From contig NZ_BEGX01000016.1 of the NCBI RefSeq assembly GCF_002583555.1, positions 35,507-99,506 of the forward strand: a stretch of DNA of 64,000 nt. The letters run 5' to 3'. The notes beneath the pieces are model-generated. The model worked only from the letters and a program-made list of their open reading frames with translations, did not search any database and was not told where the DNA came from. Position 1 is the first letter of the stretch; each line of letters starts with the position of its first letter. Positions 24,402 to 32,942 of the stretch are shown here, piece after piece. Made by a program: the position numbers and the translations under genes. This stretch comes from Pseudonocardia sp. N23 (GTDB lineage Bacteria > Actinomycetota > Actinomycetes > Mycobacteriales > Pseudonocardiaceae).

Positions 24402-25937
24402 ATGGACATCGGTGTCGCCGTGTCGGCGCACGCCCGCAAGACCCCCGACGCCGACGCGGCGTTCGAGGGCGACCGCACGCTGAGCTACCGGGAGCTCGAC
24501 GACCGCACGAACCGGCTGGCCAACCTCCTGACCGGCCGGTACGGCGTCGCGCCGGGTGACCGGGTCGCGGTGCTGCTGCGCAACAGGCTGGAGGTCGCGG
24601 AGGCGATCGTCGGCGTCACCAAGTCGGCGGCGGTCTACTGCGGGCTCAACTTCCGGATGAGCCTGGAGGAGTACCGCGCGATCCTCGGCAACGCAGCGGC
24701 CCGGGTGCTGGTCACCGAGGCGCCGTTCCGCGAGATGGCGGCGACCCTGGCCGACGAGTTCGGGCTGACCGTGGTGGACGTCGACGACCCGTCCGACGCC
24801 GGCTGGGGCGGGCTCACGGCGGCGTCGGCGACGGCCCCGCCGACACTGCACTCCCGCGCCCCGTCGGACGAGTTCTGCATCGTCTACACCAGCGGGACGA
24901 CCGGGGCGCCGAAGGGAATCCTGTTCGACGCCCAGGCCGTCGCGACCCACGCCATGGTCGCGGGGCTGGAGTACGGGATGTCGCGGCACTCGCGCTGGCT
25001 CACGACGATCCCGCACAACTCCAGCGTGCAGATCACGCTGGCACCCACGTTCTTCCTCGGCGGCGCGGTCGGGTTCCTCGACGGCCGCGGCTTCGACCCT
25101 GGCCAGTTCGCCGCGGAGGCGACGAAGCAGGCCGCCACGCACACGTACCTGGTGCCGACGCAGCTCTACCGCGTCCTGGAGGCCGGGCTCGGGCACGACG
25201 ACGTCGCGACGCTGACGTCGATCGGCTACGGCGCCGCGCCCATCGCGCACGACCGCGTCGGCGAGCTGGTCGGCCGGTTCGGGCCGGTGTTCAGCCAGCT
25301 CTACGGCATGGCCGAGATCGCCTCGATCGCGACGATGCTGACCCAGGACGACCACCGGCAGATCGCGGCCGGCCGCACCGGGCTGATGGCCTCGGCGGGC
25401 CGGGCGTCCTACCTCGCCGACGTCCGCGTCGTCGACCCCGAGGGGAACGACTGCGCGCCCGGCGAGCGCGGCGAGGTGCGGTTCCACACGCCGTACACGA
25501 TGCGCGGCTACCACCGGAACCCGGAGAAGACGGCGGAGACGCTGGTCGAGGGCTGGGTCCGGTCCGGTGACGTCGGCATGTTCGACGACGGCGGCTACCT
25601 CTACATCGTCGACCGGATGAAGGACCTGATCATCCGCGGCGGCTACAACATCACGCCGTCGGAGATCGAGCACGTCCTGTACTCGCACCCGGCCGTGATC
25701 GAGGCGGCCGTGGTCGGGATGCCCGACGCGGAGTGGGGCGAGTCGGTGCTCGCGGCGGTCGCGCTGCGGGAGGGGTCGGGTGTCGACGAGGCGGAGATCC
25801 GGGCGCACTGCAAGGCGGCGGGGCTGCCGAGCATCAAGATCCCGGAACGGGTGCTGACGATGGACTCGCTGCCGAAGAACGCGGTCGGCAAGATCGCCAA
25901 ACGAGCGGTCGCCGAGATCGCTGCGAAGGGACGCTGA
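24402..25937 (+). CDS. Acyl-CoA synthetase (AMP-dependent synthetase/ligase)
   Basis: The 511-residue ANL protein has YTSGTTGAPKGIL, the A5 region LYGMAEIASIA, WVRSGDVGMFDDGGYLYIVD, the hinge RMKDLIIRGGYNITPSEIE and C-terminal PKNAVGKIAKR with the catalytic Lys. It is most like the long/medium-chain or aromatic acid ligases. ATG at 24402. Its TGA shares a base with the ATG of the following SDR (TGATG). Confidence 0.9.
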   Translation: MDIGVAVSAHARKTPDADAAFEGDRTLSYRELDDRTNRLANLLTGRYGVAPGDRVAVLLRNRLEVAEAIVGVTKSAAVYCGLNFRMSLEEYRAILGNAAARVLVTEAPFREMAATLADEFGLTVVDVDDPSDAGWGGLTAASATAPPTLHSRAPSDEFCIVYTSGTTGAPKGILFDAQAVATHAMVAGLEYGMSRHSRWLTTIPHNSSVQITLAPTFFLGGAVGFLDGRGFDPGQFAAEATKQAATHTYLVPTQLYRVLEAGLGHDDVATLTSIGYGAAPIAHDRVGELVGRFGPVFSQLYGMAEIASIATMLTQDDHRQIAAGRTGLMASAGRASYLADVRVVDPEGNDCAPGERGEVRFHTPYTMRGYHRNPEKTAETLVEGWVRSGDVGMFDDGGYLYIVDRMKDLIIRGGYNITPSEIEHVLYSHPAVIEAAVVGMPDAEWGESVLAAVALREGSGVDEAEIRAHCKAAGLPSIKIPERVLTMDSLPKNAVGKIAKRAVAEIAAKGR

Positions 25938-26686
25938 TGGATCTCCGTCTCGACGGGAAGGTCGCGATCGTCACCGGCGCGAGCCGCGGGCTCGGCGCGG
26001 CGGCGGTCGAGGCGCTGGTCGCGGAGGGCGCACTCGTGCTCGCCGCGGCGCGGACCACGGACGCACTGGAGAAGCTGCAGGCCACGGCCCCGGAGAAGAT
26101 CGCGGTCGCGACGGTCGACATGCGCGACGCCGACGCCGTCGCCGCGCTGGCCGACCTGGCGGTGGAGCGGTTCGGGCGGCTCGACGTCGTCGTCAACAAC
26201 GCCGGGATCGCGCCCGCGGGCACGTTCTCCGCGCAGCCGCAGGCCGAGTGGGACGAGGTGTTCGCGGTCAACGTCGCCGCCCCCGCGGTCCTCGCCCGGG
26301 CGGCGGGGAGGCACTTCCTCGCGCAGCGCTCCGGCAAGGTCATCAACATCGCGAGCACGTCGGGGATCAACGGCAAGCCGATCCTGGTGTCGTACTCGGC
26401 GTCGAAGGGCGCGCTGGTGCAGTTCACCAAGGCGCTCGGCGCGGAGTGGGCCCCGTTCGGCATCCAGGTCAACGCGATCGCCCCCGGCGCGTTCACCACG
26501 GACGCGCAGGCGGCGGTGACGGGCTCGCCGGACGTTCTCGCGCGGCGGCTGCGCAAGATCCCGGCGGGCCGGATGGCGGATCCGGCCGAGTTCGGCCCGC
26601 TCGTCTGCTACCTCGCGTCGCCGCTCTCGGACTTCGTGAGCGGGTCGGTGCTGGTGATCGACGGGGGCGAGGTCAGCAAGCTGTGA
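25937..26686 (+). CDS. SDR-family NAD(P)-dependent oxidoreductase
   Basis: The 249-residue classical SDR has VAIVTGASRGLGAAAV, NNAGIAPAG, and the catalytic Ser and YxxxK in INIASTSGIN and VSYSASKGALVQF. The C-terminal SGSVLVIDGGE is the usual end. Arg at the end of strand 2 (AAARTTD) favours NADPH. Overlaps both neighbours in the operon (TGATG and GTGA). It would act on a hydroxyacyl or keto intermediate. Confidence 0.88.
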   Translation: MDLRLDGKVAIVTGASRGLGAAAVEALVAEGALVLAAARTTDALEKLQATAPEKIAVATVDMRDADAVAALADLAVERFGRLDVVVNNAGIAPAGTFSAQPQAEWDEVFAVNVAAPAVLARAAGRHFLAQRSGKVINIASTSGINGKPILVSYSASKGALVQFTKALGAEWAPFGIQVNAIAPGAFTTDAQAAVTGSPDVLARRLRKIPAGRMADPAEFGPLVCYLASPLSDFVSGSVLVIDGGEVSKL

Positions 26687-27462
26687 TCATCGACGGCCAC
26701 ACCCACGTCTACCCCGACGCGGTGGCGCGCAAGGCGATCGCAGGATCACCCGCGGACCTGAGGCGTTTCGGCGACGGCACCGTCTCGTCGCTGACCGAGG
26801 TCATGGCCGCATCGGGCGTCGACCGCTCGGTGTGCCTGGGCATCGCCAACACCCCTGACCGCGTCGGCAACGCCAACCGCTTCGCAGGCTCGCTCGACCC
26901 GGACCGGTTCATCGGGTTCGGGTCCGTGCACCCCGGGCTCTCGCCGGAGGAGAACGTCGCCAGCCTGCGGGCCCACGGCCTGCGCGGGGCCAAGGTGCAC
27001 CCGATGTTCCAGCAGCTCACCCTCGACGACCCGCGGCTGCTCGCCACGCTCGACGCGATGTCGGGGGAGTTCGCGGTGATCGTGCACGTCGGCGGCGCGG
27101 GCGACGACCCCGGCGACCGGTGCAGCCCCGCGATGCTCGCCGAGCTCGTCCGGCAGTTCCCGCGGCTCGACCTGATCGCGTGCCACTTCGGCGGCTACAA
27201 GCGGTTCGAGGAGGCCGCGGAGATCGTCATCGGGCTGCCGGTGCACCTCGACACCTCCTGGCCGCCCGGTCTCGCCACCCTGGATACTCGCCGCGTGCGC
27301 GAGATCATCAGCAAGCACGGCCCGGAGCGGATCTGCTTCGCCTCGGACTGGCCCATGGCCGACCCGGCCGCGGAGATCGCGACGATCCGCGACCTCGGGT
27401 TCTCCGACGACGACACCGACGCGATCCTGGGCGGGAACATCGCGCGGCTGCTGAGCCTCTGA
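26683..27462 (+). CDS. Amidohydrolase family 2 protein (small)
   Basis: The 259-residue TIM-barrel hydrolase starts VIIDGHTHVYPDA (metal ligands H6, H8) and has GAKVHPMFQQL, LIACHFGGYKRFEEA and the late metal Asp in CFASDWPMADP. It is smaller than the one at 22846, which may reflect a different substrate. A C-C or ring hydrolase/decarboxylase role is likely; two such enzymes in one operon suggest successive cleavage steps. GTG at 26683 overlaps the SDR stop. Confidence 0.85.
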   Translation: MIIDGHTHVYPDAVARKAIAGSPADLRRFGDGTVSSLTEVMAASGVDRSVCLGIANTPDRVGNANRFAGSLDPDRFIGFGSVHPGLSPEENVASLRAHGLRGAKVHPMFQQLTLDDPRLLATLDAMSGEFAVIVHVGGAGDDPGDRCSPAMLAELVRQFPRLDLIACHFGGYKRFEEAAEIVIGLPVHLDTSWPPGLATLDTRRVREIISKHGPERICFASDWPMADPAAEIATIRDLGFSDDDTDAILGGNIARLLSL

Positions 27463-28235
27463 TGGCCCGTCGGGTCGCGGTCGTCACGGGCAGCACGCGC
27501 GGCATCGGCCGCGCGATCCTGGAACGCCTCGCCGCCGACCACGACTGCGTCGTCCACGGTCGCCGCGACGCCGCGGCCGCCGACGAGGTGGCCAAGGTGC
27601 TGGCCGACGCGGGCGCGGAGAGCATCGTCGCGCTCGCCGACCTGGCCGACCCCGACGAGCTCGACGAGCTCACCGACGCCGTGCTCGACCGGTTCGGCCA
27701 CGTCGACACCCTCGTCGCCAACGCGGCGTCGACGGCGTTCCGGCCGCTCACCGACCTCGCCGGCCGCCACAGCCGGCTGACGTTCGCCACCGTCGTCGAC
27801 TCGCTGGTGGAGCTGGTGCACCGCTGCGCCCCGACGATGGGCCCCGGCGGCCGGATCCTCACGATCGGCGGCCTCGACGCGCGGTTCGCGCAGTCCGGGC
27901 ACGGCCTGCTCGGTGGGGCCAAGGCCGCGCTGGAGGCGCTGACCCGCTCGTGGGCGGTCGAGCTGGGCCCGCGCGGCGTCACCGCCAACACGATCGTCCC
28001 CGGCCCGGTGCTCACCGACTCGCTGGAGACCTACCTGGGCGGCCGCGAGGACGTCCGGGCGCTGCTCGTCGACAACACGCCGGTCGGGCGGCTGTGCACG
28101 CCGTCCGACATCGCCGAGGTCGCCGCGTTCCTGGTCTCGCCGGCGGCGGCGATGATCTCCGGGCAGGTCGTCACCGTCGACGGCGGCATCAGTGCGCAGG
28201 GCGGGCCGTGGGGGGCGATGCGGGACCTGTGGTGA
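27462..28235 (+). CDS. SDR-fold protein lacking the usual catalytic Tyr
   Basis: The 257-residue Rossmann protein has a good nucleotide site (VAVVTGSTRGIGRAILERL), ANAAS in place of NNAG, and the normal C-terminal SGQVVTVDGG. At the active site the YxxxK motif reads LGGAK with Leu where Tyr is expected (GHGLLGGAKAALEAL), and the preceding Ser strand reads ILTIGGLDARF. It may be a degenerate SDR or use another acid. It overlaps the SDR/amidohydrolase genes upstream and, at its 3' end, 47 bases of the convergent MFS gene. Confidence 0.78.
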   Translation: MARRVAVVTGSTRGIGRAILERLAADHDCVVHGRRDAAAADEVAKVLADAGAESIVALADLADPDELDELTDAVLDRFGHVDTLVANAASTAFRPLTDLAGRHSRLTFATVVDSLVELVHRCAPTMGPGGRILTIGGLDARFAQSGHGLLGGAKAALEALTRSWAVELGPRGVTANTIVPGPVLTDSLETYLGGREDVRALLVDNTPVGRLCTPSDIAEVAAFLVSPAAAMISGQVVTVDGGISAQGGPWGAMRDLW

Positions 28236-29415
28236 GCGCGGTTCTCCCCACGGACCGGCACCACAGGAAGCACAGGGCCGACGCCGCCGTCAGCGCGGCC
28301 CCGATCAACCACGCGACCGGGTAGCCGCCGGTGAGGTCGACGAGCAGCCCGAACAACGGCGCCGCGAACAGCGCGCCGAGGTAGAACCCCGCCATCGCCG
28401 CGCCCGAGCCGCGCCCGACCGCGTGCGGCGCCGCCGCGACGACGGAGGCGTGCATCAGCGACACCGCGCCCAGCTGGGCCCCCGTGGCGATCACGAGTGC
28501 GACAGCCGCGGCGGCGAGACCCCGGCCGGTCGCGAGGACGAGCTCGGCGACGGCGAGCAGCGCGCACAGGGCCGCGGCCATCGGGAGCCGCCGCGAGGTG
28601 CCGAGCCGGTCGGCCAGCCGGGCGGCGCCGATCATCGGAGCGAGCGCGACGAGCGAGGCCACGGCCGTCAGCACCCCGGCGACGGGCAGCGTCGCGCCCG
28701 CGCCCTCGTGCAGGAACGGCACCGCCCACGAGTAGATGGCCTGCGAGCCGCCGATGAGCAGCGTCGCGGCGAGGGTGAACCGCCAGAACCCGGTCGGGAG
28801 CCTGCCCTGTGCCGCCGCGACGGGGTCGTCGGAGAGCCCGCGGGCGCGGCCCTTCGCGTCCGGCAGCACGAGCGCCGCCGCGATCCCGACCACCACGACG
28901 ACGGGGATCGACCACAGCAGCACGGGCCGCCAGCCGTAGGCGGCGCCCAGTCCTGGCACGACGAACGAGGTCACTGCCACCGCCGCGGGCACTCCTGCCG
29001 TCTTGACCGCGAGCCCGACGGCGTGGCGTGCCACGGGCAGCGCTGCCGTCACCGACACGTTGGTGCCGACGTTGGCCAGCGCGTACGCGACCCCGGACAC
29101 GAGCGCGCACACGACCAGCGCCGGGTAGCTCGGGGCGAGGACCGGGACGCAGAGCGCCACGAGCAGCAGGACGGTCGACGCCACGACGGTGAACCGGGCG
29201 CCGATGCGCTCGGTGACCCGGCCCGCGAGCAGGCAGCCGATGCCGGTCAGGCCGAACATGAGCCCGACGAGCAGCCCGATCCGGGTGCGGGACAGGCCGA
29301 GGTCGGCCTGCAGCACGGGGCCGAGGAACCCGAAGAGGAACGCCGGGGCGGTACCGAGCCCGACGGCCACGGTGCTGACGGCGACGACTGCGCGGGGCGA
29401 ACCCGTCCGCCGCAT
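28189..29415 (-). CDS. MFS transporter
   Basis: The 408-residue protein has about twelve hydrophobic segments, an N-terminal half with GRVTERIGARFTV (motif A type) between TM2 and TM3, and a central charged loop DAKGRARGLSDDPVAAAQGR. It looks like a YcaD/CynX-type permease for small anions or acids. It is divergent from the P450 at 29588, and each direction has its own copy of the cluster motif (29475 and 29527), so uptake and oxidation are probably co-regulated. Confidence 0.85.
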   Translation of the reverse strand: MRRTGSPRAVVAVSTVAVGLGTAPAFLFGFLGPVLQADLGLSRTRIGLLVGLMFGLTGIGCLLAGRVTERIGARFTVVASTVLLLVALCVPVLAPSYPALVVCALVSGVAYALANVGTNVSVTAALPVARHAVGLAVKTAGVPAAVAVTSFVVPGLGAAYGWRPVLLWSIPVVVVVGIAAALVLPDAKGRARGLSDDPVAAAQGRLPTGFWRFTLAATLLIGGSQAIYSWAVPFLHEGAGATLPVAGVLTAVASLVALAPMIGAARLADRLGTSRRLPMAAALCALLAVAELVLATGRGLAAAAVALVIATGAQLGAVSLMHASVVAAAPHAVGRGSGAAMAGFYLGALFAAPLFGLLVDLTGGYPVAWLIGAALTAASALCFLWCRSVGRTALTTGPASPPTARPAH

Positions 29416-29474
29416 GCGGCCTCCTTGCCGAGGGTCGCTCCGGGTCGGAGTCGGGGGTCACTCCGGGTCGGAGC

Positions 29475-29497
29475 AATCAAGGGTCATGGTATGCAGC
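29475..29497 (-). promoter_or_regulatory. Cluster motif serving the MFS gene
   Basis: On the minus strand it reads GCTG, then after three bases ACCATGACCCTTGATT. I count 18 of 23 positions identical to the site at 29527. It lies 60 bases before the MFS start. Confidence 0.65.
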
Positions 29498-29526
29498 GAA
29501 CGGAGCCTTGAGAAGGGTTCCCAGAT

Positions 29527-29553
29527 GCTGTTGACTATGACCCTGGATTCAGG
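29527..29553 (+). promoter_or_regulatory. Cluster motif serving the P450 gene (best copy)
   Basis: It reads GCTGTTG, then ACTATGACCCTGGATT, then CAGG. This is the copy I use as reference. It lies 35 bases before the P450 ATG, and the ACTATG segment could overlap a -10 box, with TTGAGA at 29509 upstream. The inverted copy at 29475 lies 52 bases away centre to centre. Confidence 0.65.
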
Positions 29554-29587
29554 CCCGCCGGATCGACGACGACCCCGGGAGAGACCC

Positions 29588-30829
29588 ATGCGCGAGTGGA
29601 CTCCACCGCCGCACATCGCGACGATGACGCAGATCTCCGACTTCCGCGAGATCGACGAGATCCTGCGCTCCAAGGACTTCCGGCAGGGTTCGCACACCGA
29701 GAGCCGCCCGCTGTTCGCCGACTCGCTGCTCCTGCTCGACGGCCCCGGCCATCGCGAGCGCCGCCGGCTGGAGAACCCGCTCTTCGACCGCACCGCGCTG
29801 ATGTACTACGACCACGAGGCGCTCAGCCCTGTCGTCGAGAAGATGGTGCGCGACTGTCTCGACGGTGCGGGCGACGACGGCACGGTGACCGTCGACCTCG
29901 TCCCGCTGGTGCGCGCGATGCTGCACCGGATCGCCGCGACGACCACCGGGATCGACGGCGTCGACACCCCGGAGGCGACCGAGCGGTTCCGCCGGTTCCT
30001 GGAGGACCTCGGTGCGGCTGCGACCGTCGAGTGGTCGACGAAGGACCACGACGAGGTGCTCGCGTACGGGCTGGCGCGGCGCGCCGAGTTCGTCGAGGAG
30101 TTCTTCGCCCCGTCCGTCGGGCGCCGCAGGCAGCTCGTGGAGGACTTCCACGCCGGTCGCGTCGAGCGCGACGACGTGCCCGTCGACCTGGTGACGCTGC
30201 TGCTCCTGCACTGGGACGACGAGTGGGACGAGGAGTTCCCGCTCCGCGAGGCGACGCTGTTCCTGGTCGCCGCCACCCAGACGACGACGCACACACTCCC
30301 GCACGTGATCGTGCACATGGAGGAGTGGCTGCGCGAGCATCCCGAGGACGCCGCGCGCAGGAGTGACCCGGACTTCCTGCGGCTCATGGTCAACGAGTCG
30401 TTGCGGCTGCACCAGCCCGCCCCGACGCTGCTGCGCTACGCCACCGCGGCGGTGACGCTCGCGTCCGGCCGCGAGGTCGCCGAGGGTGAGCGCCTCGCGC
30501 TGCTGTTCACCCCGGCCAACCGCGATCCCGATGTGTTCGGCGACGACGCCGCCGGCTTCAACCCCTACCGAGGCTCGCCGGAGGTGTCCGGGGTCCGGCC
30601 GTGGGGGCTGACGTTCGGCGGCGGCGCGCACGTCTGCGTCGGCAGACCGCTGGTCACGGGCCTGGCCAAGCGTGACGGGCAGGCGCCGACGGAAGGCACG
30701 ATGCTGCGCATCCTGCGCGCCCTCTATGCCGCCGACGTGCGGCTAGACCCGGCGAACCCGCCGGTCGCGGCCGCGTCGAGCAGCCACGACATGTACGACT
30801 CGATGCCGGTCGTGCTCACCAGACCCTGA
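29588..30829 (+). CDS. Cytochrome P450
   Basis: The 413-residue soluble P450 has LDGPGHRERRRLENPLF, an I-helix LVAATQTTTHT (Gln before the Thr pair in place of the usual acid), ExxR in NESLRLH, and the heme motif FGGGAHVCVGRPL with C350. It resembles the partial P450 at 1-323. It would hydroxylate a small hydrophobic substrate using the ferredoxin at 33525 (inference). ATG at 29588 with GGGAGAGA upstream. The promoter region carries a strong copy of the cluster motif. Confidence 0.92.
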   Translation: MREWTPPPHIATMTQISDFREIDEILRSKDFRQGSHTESRPLFADSLLLLDGPGHRERRRLENPLFDRTALMYYDHEALSPVVEKMVRDCLDGAGDDGTVTVDLVPLVRAMLHRIAATTTGIDGVDTPEATERFRRFLEDLGAAATVEWSTKDHDEVLAYGLARRAEFVEEFFAPSVGRRRQLVEDFHAGRVERDDVPVDLVTLLLLHWDDEWDEEFPLREATLFLVAATQTTTHTLPHVIVHMEEWLREHPEDAARRSDPDFLRLMVNESLRLHQPAPTLLRYATAAVTLASGREVAEGERLALLFTPANRDPDVFGDDAAGFNPYRGSPEVSGVRPWGLTFGGGAHVCVGRPLVTGLAKRDGQAPTEGTMLRILRALYAADVRLDPANPPVAAASSSHDMYDSMPVVLTRP

Positions 30830-30832
30830 TGC

Positions 30833-30860
30833 GGCGTTAGATTCATAGCTACTATCAGCG
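30833..30860. promoter_or_regulatory. Probable promoter/operator of the second P450 operon
   Basis: An AT-rich stretch, TTAGATTCATAGCTACTATC, lies in the 71-base spacer before the ATG at 30901. It contains CTACTATCA, also present in the site at 6371 read on the minus strand, and TAGATT as in the promoter at 39128. A weak member of the motif set. Confidence 0.4.
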
Positions 30861-30900
30861 GCGGGCTGACATCGACGTCGGTCCGACCCGGGAGGACCCC

Positions 30901-32130
30901 ATGACGCTGGCGGGCACGTCGGCACTGGCCGAGCTCGAAGCCCACGCCGCAGGCCCCGCGACCGGCGACCCCTACCCGATCCTGGCCCGACTGCGCGCCG
31001 AGTCGCCGGTCGTGTGGAGCGAGCCGATGCAGGCCTGGCTCGTCACCAGCTGGGCCGAGGTCACCCGCGGCTTCAAGGATGCCGACGCGTTCGGCCCGCT
31101 CGCCTCCGGCAGCGGCAGCAGCGCCATCTACGGCCGCACGATCCTGCACATGACGGGCGACGAGCACCGTCGCAAGGCCGCCATCGTCGCCCGCCGGATC
31201 CGCAACCGCCGCGAGCTGCGCGGCACCCTGCGCGAGCGCATCGGTGCCCTGGTCGAGGAGCTGGGCGCCGACCTCCCGGCCGCGCCCGGCGTCGCCGACA
31301 TCCGCGCCGGGCTCACCACCCCGTTGCCGCTCACGGTCATCGCCGAGCTGATGACGATGCACGAGGCCGTCAACTTCCCGCAGTGGTACCACGACCTCGC
31401 AGCCGCGAGCATCTCCAACGTCTCCCGCGACCCTGCCGTGCACGACCGCGGCGTGCAGGCCCGCGAGGAGATCGACGCCTGGCTCGACCCGGCCATCGCC
31501 GGAAAGCGCGCCGAGCCGGGCGATGACCTGCTCTCGGACCTGTGCACCGTCGAGTACGAGGGCCAGCGCCTCGCCGACGCCGAGATCAAGTCCAACACCG
31601 CGTTCTTCCTCGCCGCCGGCATCGAGACGACCGACCGGGCGCTGGTCAACCTGCTCGGCGGCCTCATCCGCCACCCCGAGCAGTGGGACCGGCTGCGCGC
31701 CGACCCCGCGCTCGTGCCGTCGGCTGTCGCGGAGGTGCTGCGCTGGAAGGCGCCGGTGCAGGGCTCGGTCCGGCAGGCGCGCGTCGACACCGATCTCGGG
31801 GGCGTCGCCGTCGCCGCGGGGGACAAACTGATCCTGCTGCTCGGCGCCGCCAACCGCGACCCCGCCGTGTTCCCCGACCCGGACACGTTCGACGTCGGGC
31901 GCTTCGCCGACAACGCCGACCCGCAGTTCACGCCCGTCGGACCGTTGCGCGCGTTCGGCGGCGGCGAGCACACCTGCTCGGGGTCGTTGCTGGCGAAGCT
32001 GGAGATGGAGCTCGCAGTGGAGCACCTCCTGAGTCGCTACCGCCGGCTGTCGTTCGCCGGTGACCCCCCGGCCGACGCGGGCTTCATGCTCCGGTCGGCC
32101 CCGTCGCTCCAGCTCCAGCTGCACCCCTGA
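30901..32130 (+). CDS. Cytochrome P450 (CYP101/111-like layout)
   Basis: The 409-residue P450 has DPYPILARLRAESPVVW at the start, LHMTGDEHRRKAAIV, the I-helix FFLAAGIETTDRAL (acid-alcohol pair E-T-T), ExxR in EVLRWKAP, and heme motif RAFGGGEHTCSGSLLAKLE with C359. ATG at 30901 with GGGAGGA upstream. It leads an SDR, a VOC protein and a ferredoxin, the classic layout in which a P450 hydroxylates and the SDR oxidises the alcohol. Confidence 0.92.
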   Translation: MTLAGTSALAELEAHAAGPATGDPYPILARLRAESPVVWSEPMQAWLVTSWAEVTRGFKDADAFGPLASGSGSSAIYGRTILHMTGDEHRRKAAIVARRIRNRRELRGTLRERIGALVEELGADLPAAPGVADIRAGLTTPLPLTVIAELMTMHEAVNFPQWYHDLAAASISNVSRDPAVHDRGVQAREEIDAWLDPAIAGKRAEPGDDLLSDLCTVEYEGQRLADAEIKSNTAFFLAAGIETTDRALVNLLGGLIRHPEQWDRLRADPALVPSAVAEVLRWKAPVQGSVRQARVDTDLGGVAVAAGDKLILLLGAANRDPAVFPDPDTFDVGRFADNADPQFTPVGPLRAFGGGEHTCSGSLLAKLEMELAVEHLLSRYRRLSFAGDPPADAGFMLRSAPSLQLQLHP

Positions 32131-32147
32131 CCGTCGAGGAGGACACA

Positions 32148-32942
32148 GTGACCCGCTTGTCGGGCAAGAGGGCCGTGATCACCGGAGCCGGCTCGGGCAT
32201 CGGCCGGGGGGCCGCGCTGCGGTTCGCCGCGGAGGGCGCGGCGGTCGTGTGTGCCGACCTCGACCTCGCCGGTGCGCAGGAGACCGTCACCATGATCAGT
32301 GGCAAGGGCGGCACCGCGCTCGCCGTCGCCGCAGACGTCTCCGTCGAGGCCGACGCGGCCGCGATGATCGACTTCTGCGCCGACGCGTTCGGCGGGATCG
32401 ACGTGCTCTACGCCAACGCCGGCATCCCCGGCGTCGGCACCGGTGCGAGCACGACCCTGGAGGAGTGGCAGCACGTCATCGACGTCAACCTGACCGGGGT
32501 GTTCCTCTCCGACAAGTACGCGCTCAAGCACCTCATCGCGCAGGGCGGCGGCGGGTCGATCATCAACCAGGCCAGTGTCGGCGGGCTGATCGGCGTCGCC
32601 GGGATCGCGCCCTACGCCGCCGCGAAGGCCGGCGTGATCGGGCTGACGCGCCAGCTCGCCGTCGAGTACGGGCCCGCGCAGATCCGGGTCAACGCGCTGT
32701 GCCCCGGCACCGTCCCCACCCCACTCGTCCGCGCCACCTACGAGGCGCGCGGCGGGTTCGGCACCGACACCGGCGAGTCCGTCGACGAGACCCTGGAGAT
32801 GCAGCGCACCCTGCGGTTCCCGCTCGGGCGCCTCGGTACCGAGGAGGACATCGCGATGGCCGCGGTCTACCTGGGCAGCGACGAGTCGACGTGGGTGACC
32901 GGCCAGATCTGGGCCGTCGACGGCGGACAGACGGCGGCATGA
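32148..32942 (+). CDS. SDR-family oxidoreductase
   Basis: The 264-residue SDR has AVITGAGSGIGRGAALRF, an acidic strand-2 end (CADLDLA, NAD preference), YANAGIPG, and Ser/YxxxK in NQASVGGLI and APYAAAKAGVIGL. It probably oxidises the product of the P450 before it. GTG at 32148; the VOC gene overlaps its stop (ATGA). Confidence 0.88.
   Translation: MTRLSGKRAVITGAGSGIGRGAALRFAAEGAAVVCADLDLAGAQETVTMISGKGGTALAVAADVSVEADAAAMIDFCADAFGGIDVLYANAGIPGVGTGASTTLEEWQHVIDVNLTGVFLSDKYALKHLIAQGGGGSIINQASVGGLIGVAGIAPYAAAKAGVIGLTRQLAVEYGPAQIRVNALCPGTVPTPLVRATYEARGGFGTDTGESVDETLEMQRTLRFPLGRLGTEEDIAMAAVYLGSDESTWVTGQIWAVDGGQTAA

Noticed and set aside
29532..29549. TTGACT and TGGATT before the P450 as a -35/-10 pair
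   Set aside because: They are only seven bases apart, far too close for a sigma-70 promoter. The sequence is better explained as the shared motif.
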